The notes under the pieces: model-generated
Seen by the model: only the letters and a program-made list of their open reading frames with translations
Databases searched by the model: none
What the model was told of the DNA's origin: nothing
NCBI RefSeq assembly: GCF_024586455.1
Contig: NC_065919.1
Coordinates: forward strand, 17,602,017-17,666,016
Length of the DNA stretch: 64,000 nt
DNA from: Bactrocera neohumeralis
Taxonomy: Eukaryota > Arthropoda > Insecta > Diptera > Tephritidae
Direction: 5' to 3'
Made by a program: the position numbers and the translations under genes
Shown: positions 23,720 to 34,430 of the stretch, piece by piece
Numbering within the stretch: position 1 is the stretch's first letter
Layout: every line of letters starts with the position of its first letter

Positions 23720-24212
23720 TCATATATGTTTCAAAGAGCAAGCCCTACGATAAGAGCGATGTACTTTATTGACTTTGCAAATCCAAAAAATTCGAAAAAC
23801 ATTCAAGCGAGAAGGTTATTGCTTACAATTTTTTGCACTGCGGGAGCAACCCCGTTTAAAGGACATACTACAATATACAAGTATAGTGTTCCAATTTTTA
23901 TCTCATAAAAGTTGAAAGTACTGTGAAATGTATTAACGCAGAGTCTTCTAATCTCGCTAAATTGTTACCGAAAATCAAACTAGTTGGAGGCCTAAACAAT
24001 CTGAACGATTTCAAAGGAAAGGATAGAGGACTTTGGCTTTCAAAAATTAAATTTCATACTAAACCTGGTGCTATATATAATGCATAACAAGGTGTCATTA
24101 ATAAAGAAGAAAACCCAAACCAAATTTATTCCGCCTTCTCAAGGAAATCTGATTTATTCTTTTTAGAAAGTGGCGTTTTCGTAGTTCTAAAAATATAAAT
24201 ATTTATATATGT
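23720..24212. other. Non-coding DNA, no gene seen
   Basis: No recognisable domain or repeat in this stretch between the mariner derivative and the 24.2-kb insertion. Confidence 0.4.
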
Positions 24213-24223
24213 ATTAGGTTGCG

Positions 24224-24503
24224 GGAGGCTGCTGTTGGTTTTTCATTGGGGTGAGCTTTTTACGTGGCGGGTCCCAAACCCAGCGCACAACCCTATGTAG
24301 GGGATGTTTCGCCTTCGCACTTTAGCTCGCCTTCGCACGGATGTTTTAGGCTACCCAGAGGATACTTGGTCAAAGACCGGAAGTAGTGAGCTGCTTGAGC
24401 CATGTGTAAAAGAATCGCTTCTGGCCACTCCCAAGTGAATGGCGATCAGAGAACTTTCCTCACTTGCGTGAACTTTTACACATGACTCCATCCTCCAATT
24501 AAG
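24224..24503 (-). mobile_element. 280-bp insertion with 11-bp direct repeats
   Basis: A GC-richer block is flanked by a perfect 11-bp direct repeat, attaggttgcg, at 24213-24223 and 24504-24514, as expected of a retroposon target duplication. On the minus strand it reads from CTTAATTGGAGG through GGTTTGGGACCCGCCACG to CAACAGCAGCCTCC. I recall similar sequence from the 5' untranslated region of tephritid non-LTR elements, so this could be a 5'-leader-only derivative or a SINE using that leader. No poly(A) tail and no clear Pol III A and B boxes were seen. Identity is uncertain; the flanking repeat is direct observation. Confidence 0.6.
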
Positions 24504-24514
24504 ATTAGGTTGCG

Positions 24515-25041
24515 CGTCGTTTTCCAAGTTGATTTATTTATTGCAATCGACCTCTGAGGTTGAATTTTTTCTTCTAAAAGAAACAATTAAGCAGCGCAAC
24601 AAAGCTCTTTGTTTGTTATTTACATCGTGTCTAAGTCTTTTTAATATTCGCATCTATTTAACATGCATTTTTTAATATTTTGCACTAAGCAAGCAAAAAG
24701 AAAAAGTAAAATTTCCATTTCAAATTTTCGGCCCAAAAAATAAAGTTTGATTGCTGTTTCCACAAGTACATTCCCTTACAATTTATCAAATGGCCTAAAC
24801 ATTCATACAATTGCCTTATAAATTATGCGTTGCTCATACGACATGGCGCACCTTGATGACTACAGTATGTACATTTGAAGCATTATTTTAACAGATTATA
24901 ATTTTTAAATGAATAATTTTTTTTGGAAAGAACTAAGCAGATATTTTTTTTAAATCGGAAATTTTTTCACGCGAATATCGTTTCTTTGGGCTTGGTTAAT
25001 AATGGTCACTCTAAAATATATACACACATATGTTTGTTATA
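24515..25041. other. Non-coding DNA, no gene seen
   Basis: A+T-rich, single-copy-looking sequence with no recognisable domain. Confidence 0.4.
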
Positions 25042-25591
25042 CTACTGTGAACAAATTGAAAGGCGAATTTTGTCCATTTCATCTCTTTCAAAGTAAACCC
25101 CTAGCGCTGCAATACACTTATGCCAACGAATTTTCCTGTCATCATTGCATTTGGAAAAATCCTCCGTCGTGATGGCCATCAGATCCTTCTTTGATTCAGC
25201 TTTTATATCCTCAATACAGTCAAAACGTTGTCCTCGGAGTGGTCATGTGAATTTGCTGAATAGCCAGAAGTTATACGAAGGTAAATCAGGCGAATGCTGT
25301 GGTTGCGGCATGATACGAGTATTAGCCGAAAATGTGGCGAAATGATCACGCATAACCAACGCAGTATGAGATGGTGCCTTATCGCTCTTCTTTGTTCAAT
25401 AAATTCTGACATAGTAAAAATCAAAGAATTCACTTTTAGAGCCTCACAAAACGACGCGTATCTCAACTAATAATGACTATTTTGACGTGACATTTTGCAT
25501 AGATGTCACTGACAGTACTACCAACTTAGAGAAAAAAAATTTGCGGATTCGAAAAACACGCGAAGTATAAATTAAAAATTGATCACAGTAG
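25042..25591 (-). mobile_element. Internally deleted mariner with CTACTGTGA ends
   Basis: Inverted ends are ctactgtgaacaaattg at 25042 and, on the minus strand from 25591, CTACTGTGATCAATTTT, flanked by TA at 25040-25041 and 25592-25593. The 550-bp element retains the transposase start (MSEFIEQ near 25408) and, after a large deletion, a C-terminal portion with SHTALVMRDHF, PQHSPDLPSYNFWLF and KCIAALGVYFE. In the catalytic block the usual APCDF Asp is replaced (SYNF). A different lineage from the other mariners here, judged by ends and protein. Confidence 0.87.
25203..25466 (-). pseudogene. Mariner transposase fragment
   Basis: The frame crosses the transposase start region (MSEFIEQ at residues 19-25) and the deletion junction. 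C-terminal coding blocks (SPDLPSYNFWLF, LRGQRFDCIEDI) lie in an adjacent frame of the same strand, so at least one frameshift occurred after the deletion. Nothing here could be functional. Confidence 0.6.
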
Positions 25592-25854
25592 TAAGTACAC
25601 ACCTACATAATATTGTGATTACACATTGTTAATTCGCCCACGTTTGCACTTTTGTTTTGTGCAAACATTGATTTCACTTGTTGCATGCAACAAATCCGTT
25701 TGATTGCTTTCACAATAAAGTCCAATCAAATCAGACTAAAATAAATTATACAAAATTAATAATGAGTACATATTGAAAATGTTGATCAGAGCATAATATG
25801 TTGTTTCAACGCTTTGTTGCATACGGCGAATGTACTGACATGACAATATATAGA

Positions 25855-26705
25855 CCATTGAAAATAATAGCAGAACGGTTTTGATTTAACTGGATTTAAA
25901 AAGATTTTATTTTTAAGTTTTTGCACGCGTGATGTTTTGCTTCAAGGCCTGAATCGAAGCAGGATTGTCCGCATAGACAGATCCAGAGTATTCCGACAGG
26001 AAAGAGTCTAACGGTATCACACTTTCTTGGTGGCGAATTGACCCGCACAAAATATGAAATCATGTGCTCACCGAAATGTTCTCTCAGTAAATCCATTGAT
26101 TGATGCGATGTGTGGGAAGTGGGGCCGTCTTGTTGAAACTAAATGTCGCCAAGATGACGAGCATCAAATAGTCGGTTATAATGGCATGGTAACGTTCTCA
26201 CCGGCATCAATTGAAGAGAACGTTTTTTTTTTTTTTGATGATATGATTGCTATTGAATCTCTTCGGCAATTGACAATTTGCTTGTTCACATACCCATTAT
26301 GCCAGAAATAGGACTCATGGCTGAACCAAATTTGGTTCGAAATCTTTGGAACTTTTTGGAATTTTTCAAGGGCTCACAGAGCTGATCAATGTCGCTTTCA
26401 ATTTAAGATCTCGACGAAAAGTGTGCCAAGTCCTTCCATTCGTCAGTCCGAGTTGCTTCAAATGGCGTCGAATCGGCTCTTCAAGGTCATCTTGTACGCT
26501 ATCAGCTACGGCTGCCGTATTTTCTTCTGTCAAAAAGCGGCTCTTGAGAAAAGTCCCTCTACGTGGTTCACCCTTTAGTACTGTCTGCAAATGCCAGTAT
26601 CGGCGGTGCTTGAATGCGCACAGCAAAAGCTTAGCTTTGAAAGCTGCAAACAATGCAGAGACGTCGAGAAAACTTGGCCGACAATTAAAACAATCTGTAA
26701 CAACC
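25855..26705 (-). mobile_element. Tc1/mariner-like element relic
   Basis: The minus strand from about 26705 encodes, with several frameshifts, a Tc1/mariner-superfamily transposase. First is a DNA-binding region with SRFLTEENTAAVADSVQDD and RRHLKQLGLTNGRTWHTFRRDLKLKA. Broken central sequence follows (GYVxEQxNCQ-like blocks near 26290). Then comes the DLLREHFGEHMISYF segment at about 26090-26050 before the degraded catalytic P-L-D-block, and SVYADNPAS-like sequence near the end. A poly(T) run sits at 26225-26240. The same family appears at 59095-59712. Terminal repeats were not resolved. Confidence 0.75.
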
Positions 26706-26707
26706 AT
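26366..26707 (-). pseudogene. Transposase N-terminal DNA-binding remnant
   Basis: The 113-codon frame carries the N-terminal region of the transposase: a FLTEENTAAVADSVQDDLEE stretch with RRHLKQLGLTNGRTW downstream (second helix-turn-helix), then DLKLKA, after which it leaves the conserved frame. The first 50 residues look like the linker and first HTH but are eroded. No in-frame catalytic residues remain. The apparent ATG at 26707 need not be the ancestral start. Confidence 0.7.
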
Positions 26708-27062
26708 TAAAACAGCAATGCATTGGCACTTTGCTTACGCTAAGCCTTTCTTAAGCTAAGCGTGGACTAAAAAGAACAAAAACAACAACTCCGGGAATTC
26801 CCAGCAAAGCGTGGAGCCTTAATACCTTCCACTTCAAGCGACGGCAGCGGCAGCGGCAACAATGTTGGCTAAGTGGCGAACGAATTTGCAATTCCGGAAA
26901 GTGTTGCCGAGTGTTGCGGATGCTGGAAGTAGCGAAAACAAGCGCAACAATAACAAATAACGGTTTACTAGCAAAGGCTAGAAATAGCGGCGTACACAAA
27001 TGTGTGTGCGTGTTGCAAGCTGTTAACATTACTGCGTTGCATAAATCTCAAAATCTCTTTCA

Positions 27063-27085
27063 GCGCGCGCGCGCGTGTGTGTGTG
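27063..27085. repeat. (GC)n(GT)n alternating tract
   Basis: GC dinucleotides pass directly into GT dinucleotides over 23 bp, a purine-pyrimidine alternation of the kind that can adopt Z-DNA. Confidence 0.93.
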
Positions 27086-27314
27086 AATGTGTGCGCAAAA
27101 GAAGTGGCATGATGAAATCTTATGCGTTCGCAACCAATTTTTGTTTACTCGCCTTCTGCACTCGCCGCCATCGAACGACTCTAATACGTTTTCAAAGCGC
27201 AGACAAGCCTCGCTATGGAGCTTGGGACAAAGTCCATTTCGCTTGCATTTTCGCGCATCTGCTTTTTGTTGCGCGCTTTCTTGCTGCTCCCATGTACAAA
27301 TACACGTATTATGT

Positions 27315-27335
27315 TTGTGTGTGTGTGTGTGTGTG
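27315..27335. repeat. (TG)n microsatellite
   Basis: Uninterrupted TG run of about 21 bp. Confidence 0.95.
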
Positions 27336-28184
27336 ATGTTTGTGTGCTTTTATGCGTTGCTCACTTTCGGCAAAGATAAATTAGTTGTACGAGCAACCAA
27401 ACGAGATAAAGTTAGCAGTGTGAAGCCCACTGACAGCCAGTGTTGCCAACGACATACGCTGTACTAGCATAGCTTTGATGTTGCGAGTTGCAAGAACCAG
27501 TTTTCCAATTTCGTGCGAGCGAAGTGTAGCAAAAAAGACAGAAAAACCAAAAAACAAAACAACAAGAAAAACAACGTTTGAAATAGTAGCTAACGCCAGA
27601 GCAGGCAGAGCCGCACGCGAAGGATGTGTGTAGAGGAAAAATGGCGAAATTTGTGGCGATTTATTGAAGCCAAGTTTAATTGCCACTTTGAAGAAGAATA
27701 ACAGCAAAGCGAAAATAACAGTAAACTCAGGCAGCGCGTGTAATCTGTGGAATTGATGAAATGTGCTTTCCTAATGGCGGAAAAAAGAAATGTGTACGCT
27801 GCAAATTCAATATGAAAGACGACGTAAGCCGCTATGAGCACTAGTTCCACAAGCTAGAAAGGCTACAGAAAAAAGGGATGATAAGTCACAAGTGGATTTC
27901 GTTCGAAGAAAGATTACGAAAAAGCTCTCACACAAATTGCTTTTCTAAAAATAAAACAAAAACATCTGTGCTGCACTTGGGCTAAGAATATCACGGATTT
28001 CAATTAATATATTCTTATTTGTCAGGAAAAATATTTAGCGCTTTAAGAGTTATTAATTTTTTTTTTTTATTTTATGGTGAAATAATAAAAATTTAGAATA
28101 AAGAAGAAGTAATAAAGAATAAAGAGCGTTCTTTTTAAATCGTTTTCAAATACATTACACAATTTAACAGTTCAATTGAAAAGC

Positions 28185-28990
28185 CAAAGTTTTTTGGAAA
28201 AAAGTTTCATTTCGGTGATCACTTCTTCATTCGACAAAAATTTTTCAGCAGCGTGCATTCTTTTGAGGTCCGAGAACGGGAAATAGTAGCTGGGGTCCAG
28301 AATGAGTTGAATCGACTTGGTGAAATAAATAGCGCTTCATTTTTCTGCAAATGCGGCCGTTTTTCGGTGAATTCGTCGTTCGAATTGTCCAATAACGTTA
28401 TTTAGTATGTGCTGCTGATAGCGCTTTCTTTTTCACGGTAGTCAATCAATATTATTCCATGTGCATCCCAAAATACATTCGCCATAACCTTGCCAGTCAA
28501 CAGCTTTGTTGTTCCACGCCTTGGAATGGGTTCATCGTGTGCAGTGCACTCGCATGACTGTCAACTGAACTTCGGTGTGAAATGATGGAGTCATGTTTCA
28601 TCCATTGTCACATAGCGATGCAAAAACTTGGGTTTCTTACGCTTGAACATCTCCAAACACTGTTCCGAATCAAAAACTCGTCGCTGGTTTTGGTCAAAAC
28701 AGAGCTCGCGCTGTACTTGGTATGCACAAAGCTTTCTCGTACTCGAAATTCGTGAACTTTAGATAATTTTGTTGGTGACAACCACTTTTGGGCGAGACTC
28801 AAACGAAGGATCACCGTGGAGGTGCTTATTTCATCACGTCGTATCTTGGCATACTAATCCGTGATGATTAATTTTTTTAGGGCAGTGTCCGGAAACTCGT
28901 CATCAAGCCATAATTATGTTTCAACTGTATATGTTTCCTCTCAAAAACCAATTCAATTTACTTATTAGAACGTCACTTGAGATTTTGATT
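28185..28990 (-). mobile_element. Mariner element relic
   Basis: Minus-strand translation gives, in order, a linker block (ELCFDQNQRR, DSEQCLEMFKRKK), YVTMDET with a stop where Trp is expected then LHHFTPK (first catalytic Asp), DEPIPRRGTTK, VMANVFWDAHGIILIDY (central core) and ISSTY near 28395. The order is that of a mariner catalytic domain and the first Asp is retained. The segment after 28330 is degraded and the last Asp block is not recognisable. The DNA-binding part lies in broken frames between about 28730 and 28900. No clear end repeats. Protein is closest to the 58400-59090 relic. Confidence 0.82.
28608..28814 (-). pseudogene. Mariner transposase linker remnant
   Basis: Short frame overlapping the linker region of the 28185-28990 relic. 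The recognisable mariner sequence (ELCFDQNQRRVFDSEQCLEM) is in a different minus frame between 28630 and 28715, so this frame is itself mostly shadow. It is recorded because the underlying DNA is a clear transposase remnant. Confidence 0.35.
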
Positions 28991-29029
28991 GGTAGAAATA
29001 CCCTGTTTGTCCGGAAATTGCTAGGACGA

Positions 29030-29650
29030 ATTTTTTTCCGCCGTGACTGTACTTCGGAGCGTGCGCGCACCGACTTGTTTCGGTAGACGGCGTTCCTAAC
29101 TAACGAACGAGCGGCTGGTCAGTTGTCTCCGAGCACCTGGAGTGTCAGGGCAAACAGCCTAGATGTGGCTCCCTCGAACTCTTTTTTGTTTTCTTACCTA
29201 CAAAGCCCGGTGAAGCATTTTGAGATGACGGAGGGAATTCAAGCAGCATGCATCTCGACTCGCAAGGCTATTCCGGAGAATGCGGAGCGTGTGGAAAAGC
29301 TTTTAATATCTAGGAATTCCGAAATGCTTTAATCTGAACTTTATTTTTGTTGTTGGGTGCAGAAGCCGGTGACAGTACATCTTGTCCCAAGACTAGTTCT
29401 GGTGATTTGGGTAACCCAATTAAATTTCTCATTAATTTCATCGTCAGTCGGGGACAGTTGAACCGCAGGAAGGTTCTTGCATTTGACCGAAGTACTAGTA
29501 ATGACCTGATACCACTGATATTTTTAAAGCACTTTTATAAATTACCTCGAGTGACACGATTTATTTTGCGGCGGGTATTGTTGAGGATAATTTGCTGCCT
29601 TAAACAGTTAAAAAGACTTCCTATGAATAAAACCTGCTTTAGTGGATGAA
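29030..29650 (+). other. GC-richer block, possible retroelement ORF1 scrap
   Basis: From 29040 to 29300 the sequence is distinctly GC-richer and codon-like, with plus frames 29123-29332 (TEGIQAACISTRKAIPENAE) and 29347-29649. I cannot identify a family. Charged, helix-forming character and a tttgttgttgggtgcag acceptor-like stretch at 29346-29362 suggest either an eroded ORF1/gag-like region or a captured exon. I claim neither. Confidence 0.25.
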
Positions 29651-29994
29651 AAGTTTCTAAACAGTTTTTGCTTCATCCGTTCTTGAAATTTGTAAAGACC
29701 ATTATACCTTTTTTATTTGAATCATAAATGTGATGAACGGAACTCAAGAAAAAATACTTTGCCGAGTCTAAAGTCGAAAGACTCTTATTGAGTTGTTATT
29801 ATAGGGACCTTGGGAACTACACTAATGCTCTACCGACTAATAGTTAGCTTTCTAGTATATACTATAGAAGAGTCCATATTTGCAGAACCAGGATTTCATT
29901 GAATTTTTATAAGAGTTTATATATGTTGCTGAAAGGTAAAAGCGATCTCCTCCCTTACAAATCCTTGCCCATATTTAAGGAAGTGGAAGTATTA

Positions 29995-30835
29995 ACGATA
30001 ATTGCCACACACAAGAAGAGCACACAAAACCTTTGGGAGTCAGTCAAGCAGTCATTTTAGAACGTTTAAAATAAGCCGTAAGCATTTAAAAGCTAAGAAA
30101 ATTGCTGTTACATGAATTGAAGCCCAGAGAAGCTCTAAAAGACGATTTTACATGCAAAAAGAAGTCGTTTCTGTTACATATACATATATGAACTTGCGAT
30201 GAAGAATGGATCTACAACAGCAATTATAAATGCAAACAACTACAAATATAAGAAACCTAGTCATCCAGCCAAATCAACGGCAAAGCCGATTACCTATGAC
30301 GACAAGGTAATGCTCTGTATTCAGTGAGATAAGGAGGGCTTGATGTATTATAAATTCCCTAAACCCAATGAAATCATTAACGGGGAACACTAGCGACAAC
30401 AACTCATCAATATGAAGCGAGCGATTGCCAAAAAGCGATCAAAATTTTAAACTACATACAAGACATTTTCCATCATGACGCGGCTCGACTTCATGTTGCA
30501 ATACTGGTTAAAAACTATTTGAAAAACGGAGGCAGGGAAAGTTTGGTCACACTCAACTTATAGTCCAGACATTGCCACTTCTGACTACCATTGATTTCGG
30601 TCGATGTAGAACGAACTCACTGGAATGCGTTTCAGATCAGAATCGGATATCGAAAATTGGATTGATTCTTTTTCTTCCGCCAAACCGATGCAGTTCTTTG
30701 AGGATAGTATTCACAAATTGCTGGAAGGATGGGAAAATGTTACAGCTTCAGATGGGCAATGATTTGAAATAATCTATTACGCTCTATTTTTATTAATAAA
30801 ACCTCAGTTTCGGAAAAAATTAACCGCATGAATGT
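29995..30835 (+). mobile_element. Mariner-type element relic
   Basis: The plus strand preserves the order of a mariner catalytic domain in broken frames: an ELAMKNGS region with DEEW at about 30199-30210 (first catalytic Asp, where DEKW is usual), STAKPITYDDKVMLCIQ then a stop (central block), NEIINGEH and RQQLINMKRAIAKKRSKF, FHHDAARLHVA at about 30471-30503 (second Asp), TYSPDIATSDYH at about 30559-30590 (third Asp) and a C-terminal CWKDGKMLQLQMGND-like end near 30770. Only the N-terminal DNA-binding half is not identifiable. Frameshifts and stops make it inactive. A lineage distinct from the others. Confidence 0.83.
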
Positions 30836-31732
30836 GGTTATATACTCTGGGCAAAAAATAGTAAGACTTTTAATTTAAATTTCGCCCGAATACGCATACG
30901 TGGAAATATTATTTTTTTGGTTAGTAGGGTAACTACTCTGAGGGAGTGACGTAGATTTTGAAGTATAAATTAAGAATTTTAAAATTATGAAGAAAGTCTT
31001 AATATTTTTTGCTCATAGTAGTGAACCCAGATCAAGCAATATCAACATTTAGTTGTGAAAAAATGGAAGAAATTTTGAGTGAAGCCCGCTAAGCATTTTT
31101 CTCATTATTTTTTACTAATAATTTTTTTCCCGCGCAGGAGAACCGTTTGTGCTACCCTAGTAAAAATATGTAAATGCAAATTTGGCGATTTGGTGCTTAC
31201 AAAATGCACACTAACACACTCTTATAAGTAGATTAGTTATTTGAGCGGCGCCTTAAGCAAAAGTGCTACAGCACAACAACTACACCAACAATAAATTGCG
31301 AAGGAAACAATCAACAGCTGTGCCAAACGGCTGGCTGTGCAGAAAGTTGCAACATTAAAAACTCATCACGCCAAAATATGGCAGTCACAGCGCCACTGCT
31401 AACGGTGCTAACGAAGCACAAGCGGCACACATTTGCCGCTGTTGTTGCACTTGGCTTAAGTACATACACGCAAGGCGTTTGTTGATTGTTGCAACAACTT
31501 AAGCACAACTCGTTGCGAAAATATTTAATTCTAATAATTAGAAGTGACGCTGATATGCTGCAACAACGAAAAACACACACACCCCCACATACTCAAACAA
31601 TTGCATACTTGCAACATGATTGTGCTGCAAGACGGCGCCTCCACATATGGGACACACTTTGACGAAGCACTCACACTACGCTCCACATAAGCTGATGTGG
31701 CATGCAACAAACGCTTGTATGTAACTGTAACT

Positions 31733-31751
31733 ACACACACACACACACACA
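31733..31751. repeat. (AC)n microsatellite
   Basis: Uninterrupted alternating AC run of 19 bp. Confidence 0.95.
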
Positions 31752-31956
31752 TATGTATATATAATTTTGGTGTTATTGTATGTGCAACAAAGTTCGTTTG
31801 CGTGTTTTAATTAAGTTGCCGTTATGCAAATACATGCGAGTGTATGCGCACAGCAGCATGCATGCAACAACCGTTGTTGCTACAAGCAATTTAAACACTT
31901 TCAGCGAGAAGCTGTATTTGCCGCGCTACAAGTGTCGAAGTAAAACATTAGCAAAG

Positions 31957-31974
31957 CACACACACACACACACA
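31957..31974. repeat. (CA)9 microsatellite
   Basis: Uninterrupted CA run of 18 bp. Confidence 0.95.
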
Positions 31975-32296
31975 GGCACGCTGAAATAATACAAATGTCG
32001 TTTGCGATAATTCTGCAACAAACCGAGTAACAACAACAACAACCACAGCAGCAGCATAAACAACATGCTGCCAATAACAATGCCACAGCATGCAGATTCG
32101 AACAAAAACAATGAAGTGTTAAATGTAATTTGCTGATAAATACACAGACGCGCACACACACACCCGCATACAATCATACAGTTATCTACATTTGTCAATA
32201 CACTTACACATATACACGCCACATCGAGTGCCCTGCAAATACACCAACGTTGTTGCATCAACAAAATGCTGTTTACTGTTGTTGTGCCAACATTAG

Positions 32297-32322
32297 AAAC
32301 AACAACAACAACAACAACAAAA
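32297..32322. repeat. (AAC)n microsatellite
   Basis: Uninterrupted trinucleotide run of about 26 bp, within a wider CAA-rich region. Confidence 0.95.
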
Positions 32323-32960
32323 CTAATAACACTCTTTTTACCGCTTGCATTTCGAGCCTTCGTCTAAATTGCAACTTGCCAATATCGTGCTTTGGCACAC
32401 AGAGCAGCTTTGCGTTGAATATTGCAGGCGTGGCGCATTGGTTGCGGATGTGGCACGCAAAATGGAAATGAAAATTGTTGAAAAATTAATTATTCAAACG
32501 GATTTGGTAGTAAGTGTTGTCGTAACTACTGCTGGTTGATAAATGGTTGGCACTAAAATGTATGTATGTATGTGTGCGTGCAGAAAAGCTCTTGCTGCCC
32601 AAATGGGAAATCTTTGGATGTATTGGCAAAGAGTATGGCAATATTAAACGTGAAATCAGATCAGTTACCTGGAGATTATGAGAAAATATCAGGGAAATGA
32701 AGCCAACACCTATATAGGTATAATATCGAGACACTTCTTTGGATCAATCACGTTCAAAGGTTGATGTTCGGATAATAGTAAAATGTCTCTATTTTCTCGG
32801 TCTTGCGCAAGAAAGTCCTAACTTACGTCTTTCAACTGAGTCGACATATAATTTTTTTGCTAGTACAAAAAAAAAAAAAAAAATACAAAAAAACAAGGTT
32901 AATGTGGAACTTTCTAGTTCTTGATAAGAATTCAAGTCCTGAAAAAGATTAAAATTAATA

Positions 32961-33655
32961 TTGGGTAGTAGAAAAAGGCTTTTCGTATTTTGTCAATAGA
33001 TGTCGTTGCAGTCAGATTGTCTCATATCATATAACGGTGGAAAGCTGAGATTTTAAGCTTCATTTGACAAAAAAAAAAAATTAAAATTAGTTGAAAAACA
33101 GTTACAGCTGTTCAAAAATGAGTTAAAATAATAAAGAAATTCGCTATATTTTGAAATTTTGAAAAAGTCGAGGAAGTTGTGGAAAAGATTGACGAGGACT
33201 TTCACATAAGCAGCCATGGCATCGCTAAGGAACTTAACATTCATCATTAAACGGTTTTGAACCATTTAAAAAAGGTTGGCTACAAAAAGAAGCTCGATGT
33301 TTAGGTACCACACAAATTGTGTGAGAAAAATTCAACGATTCTTTGCTGAAACGAAATAAAATCGAACAGTTTCTGAAGCGAATGGTAACAGGAAACAAAA
33401 AGTGGAACAAACACAATAAAAATGTGGGAAAAATATCACGGTCCAAGCGTGGTGAAGCTCAACAAATGGTCGCAAAGCCTGAATTGACGCCTCCAAAGGT
33501 TATGCTGAATGTTTGGTGAGATTGGAAAAGAATCATCCACTATGAGCTGTTCCAACCTGGTCGAACCATTGATTCTACGTTTTACTGCCAAAAACTGATG
33601 GGATTGAAGCAAGCAATCAAAAAATAATGGCCAGAACTGATCAACAAAATGGGCT
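32961..33655 (+). mobile_element. Mellifera-type mariner, 3'-truncated
   Basis: The left inverted end ttgggtagtagaaaaagg follows a TA (32959-32960) and matches the ends of the copies at 1775-2947 and 23250-23717. The plus strand then encodes, in broken frames, SSHDIAKELNIHH-like and KKLDV sequence (33205-33303), a linker, NKKWNKH-like sequence, GEAQQMVAKPELTPPKVMLNVW (central core), YELFQPGRTIDSTFYCQ and RPELINKMGF. The homology stops at about 33655, just before the second catalytic Asp motif, and no right end is found. A deletion also removes part of the first HTH. Divergence from the other two copies is considerable. Confidence 0.85.
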
Positions 33656-34059
33656 TCTCGACAAAAACTGGAAGGACTTGACTGGAATTTTCCACATCGA
33701 ATAGATTTTCTGATCTGCATTCCTTTTAAAAGACTTGTAGATGAAAACAAAAACGAAAACATCAAAGAAACTATGGAAGTTTGTGCAGACAACTAACTGA
33801 ATATGAATGAACTCAAGACATCAAAATAGGCTCGGGCTGATTTCATTGATTGGCAACGCGCTAGATAGTAGAGCTCGGAAAACGAAATTTCGTATTCACG
33901 CTCAGATCTATTTTGTCTCGGACTGGTGCATTTAAATTGTTGGCACTAGCCGAATTGTTACCAATTTTTTACCTAGATTAATACAACCTTTTTCTTTGCG
34001 AAGTTTGATCTCCACTTGTCAATTAGTGTCTGTTAATAGCAGCAAAAAAAAGTTAAAGA
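33656..34059. other. Sequence beyond truncated mariner, unidentified
   Basis: No recognisable domain. It separates two mariner relics and may include eroded 3' mariner sequence. Confidence 0.35.
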
Positions 34060-34430
34060 AACAGTGTTTAAAAATCGTCAGGTTGGCATTATGACATATC
34101 AGAAGATCACAAAATCTCTTCTGAATCGACTCAACAAATGTTGGTTAAAGTTTTGGGTATTGTACGTGTCTATAGGAAAATGCCTGACTCTTTTACAAAA
34201 CCGACGTTAATTATAGGTCGTAAAAGAAATGCTTGACAACGTGGTTGATGACCCTACATTCATCAAACGTCGTTTACTGCTGACGAGACGAGGACATATG
34301 AATAAGGCGAAACTGTCCAACATTCTAGTGAGTGGCGCTTCAAAAATGAACCAACACCAAAAAAAGTAAAATTCGCTGATAGAGCTGATGGCCATCCAAG
34401 CCATAAAAAGAAGACTATTTTGAAGGCGAT
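34060..34430 (+). mobile_element. Mariner fragment
   Basis: On the plus strand, between about 34210 and 34420, broken frames read KEMLDNVVDDPTFIKR, then DETRTYE (first catalytic block with Trp-Val lost), SSEWRFKNEPTPKK and AIKRRLF-like sequence. These match the middle of a mariner transposase. Only this part and perhaps some linker upstream (34060-34200) remain. The first Asp is retained. A poly(T) run (34441-34455) follows directly. Confidence 0.72.

Larger units (their letters stand above)
26706..28184. other. Unique-looking DNA with GC/GT microsatellites
   Basis: No supported gene. Alternating purine-pyrimidine tracts lie at 27063-27085 ((GC)n followed by (GT)n) and 27315-27335 ((TG)n). 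Frames of 126-141 codons in two plus phases (26911-27336 and 27087-27467) overlap each other and end in repeats such as VCVCVCV translated from the TG tract, so they are not credible genes. GC content is higher than average (26770-27400). Confidence 0.5.
30836..32958. other. Unique-looking DNA rich in CA and CAA repeats
   Basis: No supported gene. (CA)n tracts at 31733-31751 and 31957-31974, an (AAC)n tract at 32297-32322, and many scattered CA/CAA motifs dominate 31250-32330. Frames on both strands here (for example 31901-32173 minus, 32130-32471 plus) are translations of these repeats. This texture is typical of fly intron or regulatory DNA, but no specific regulatory site can be supported. 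Confidence 0.5.

Noticed and set aside
26911..27467. Overlapping 141- and 126-codon plus-strand frames
   Set aside because: They overlap in different phases, end in VCVCVC from a TG microsatellite, and show no domain; stop-poor composition explains them.
31901..32471. 112- and 113-codon frames on opposite strands
   Set aside because: Products of CA and CAA repeats (CVCVC, NNNNNN runs).
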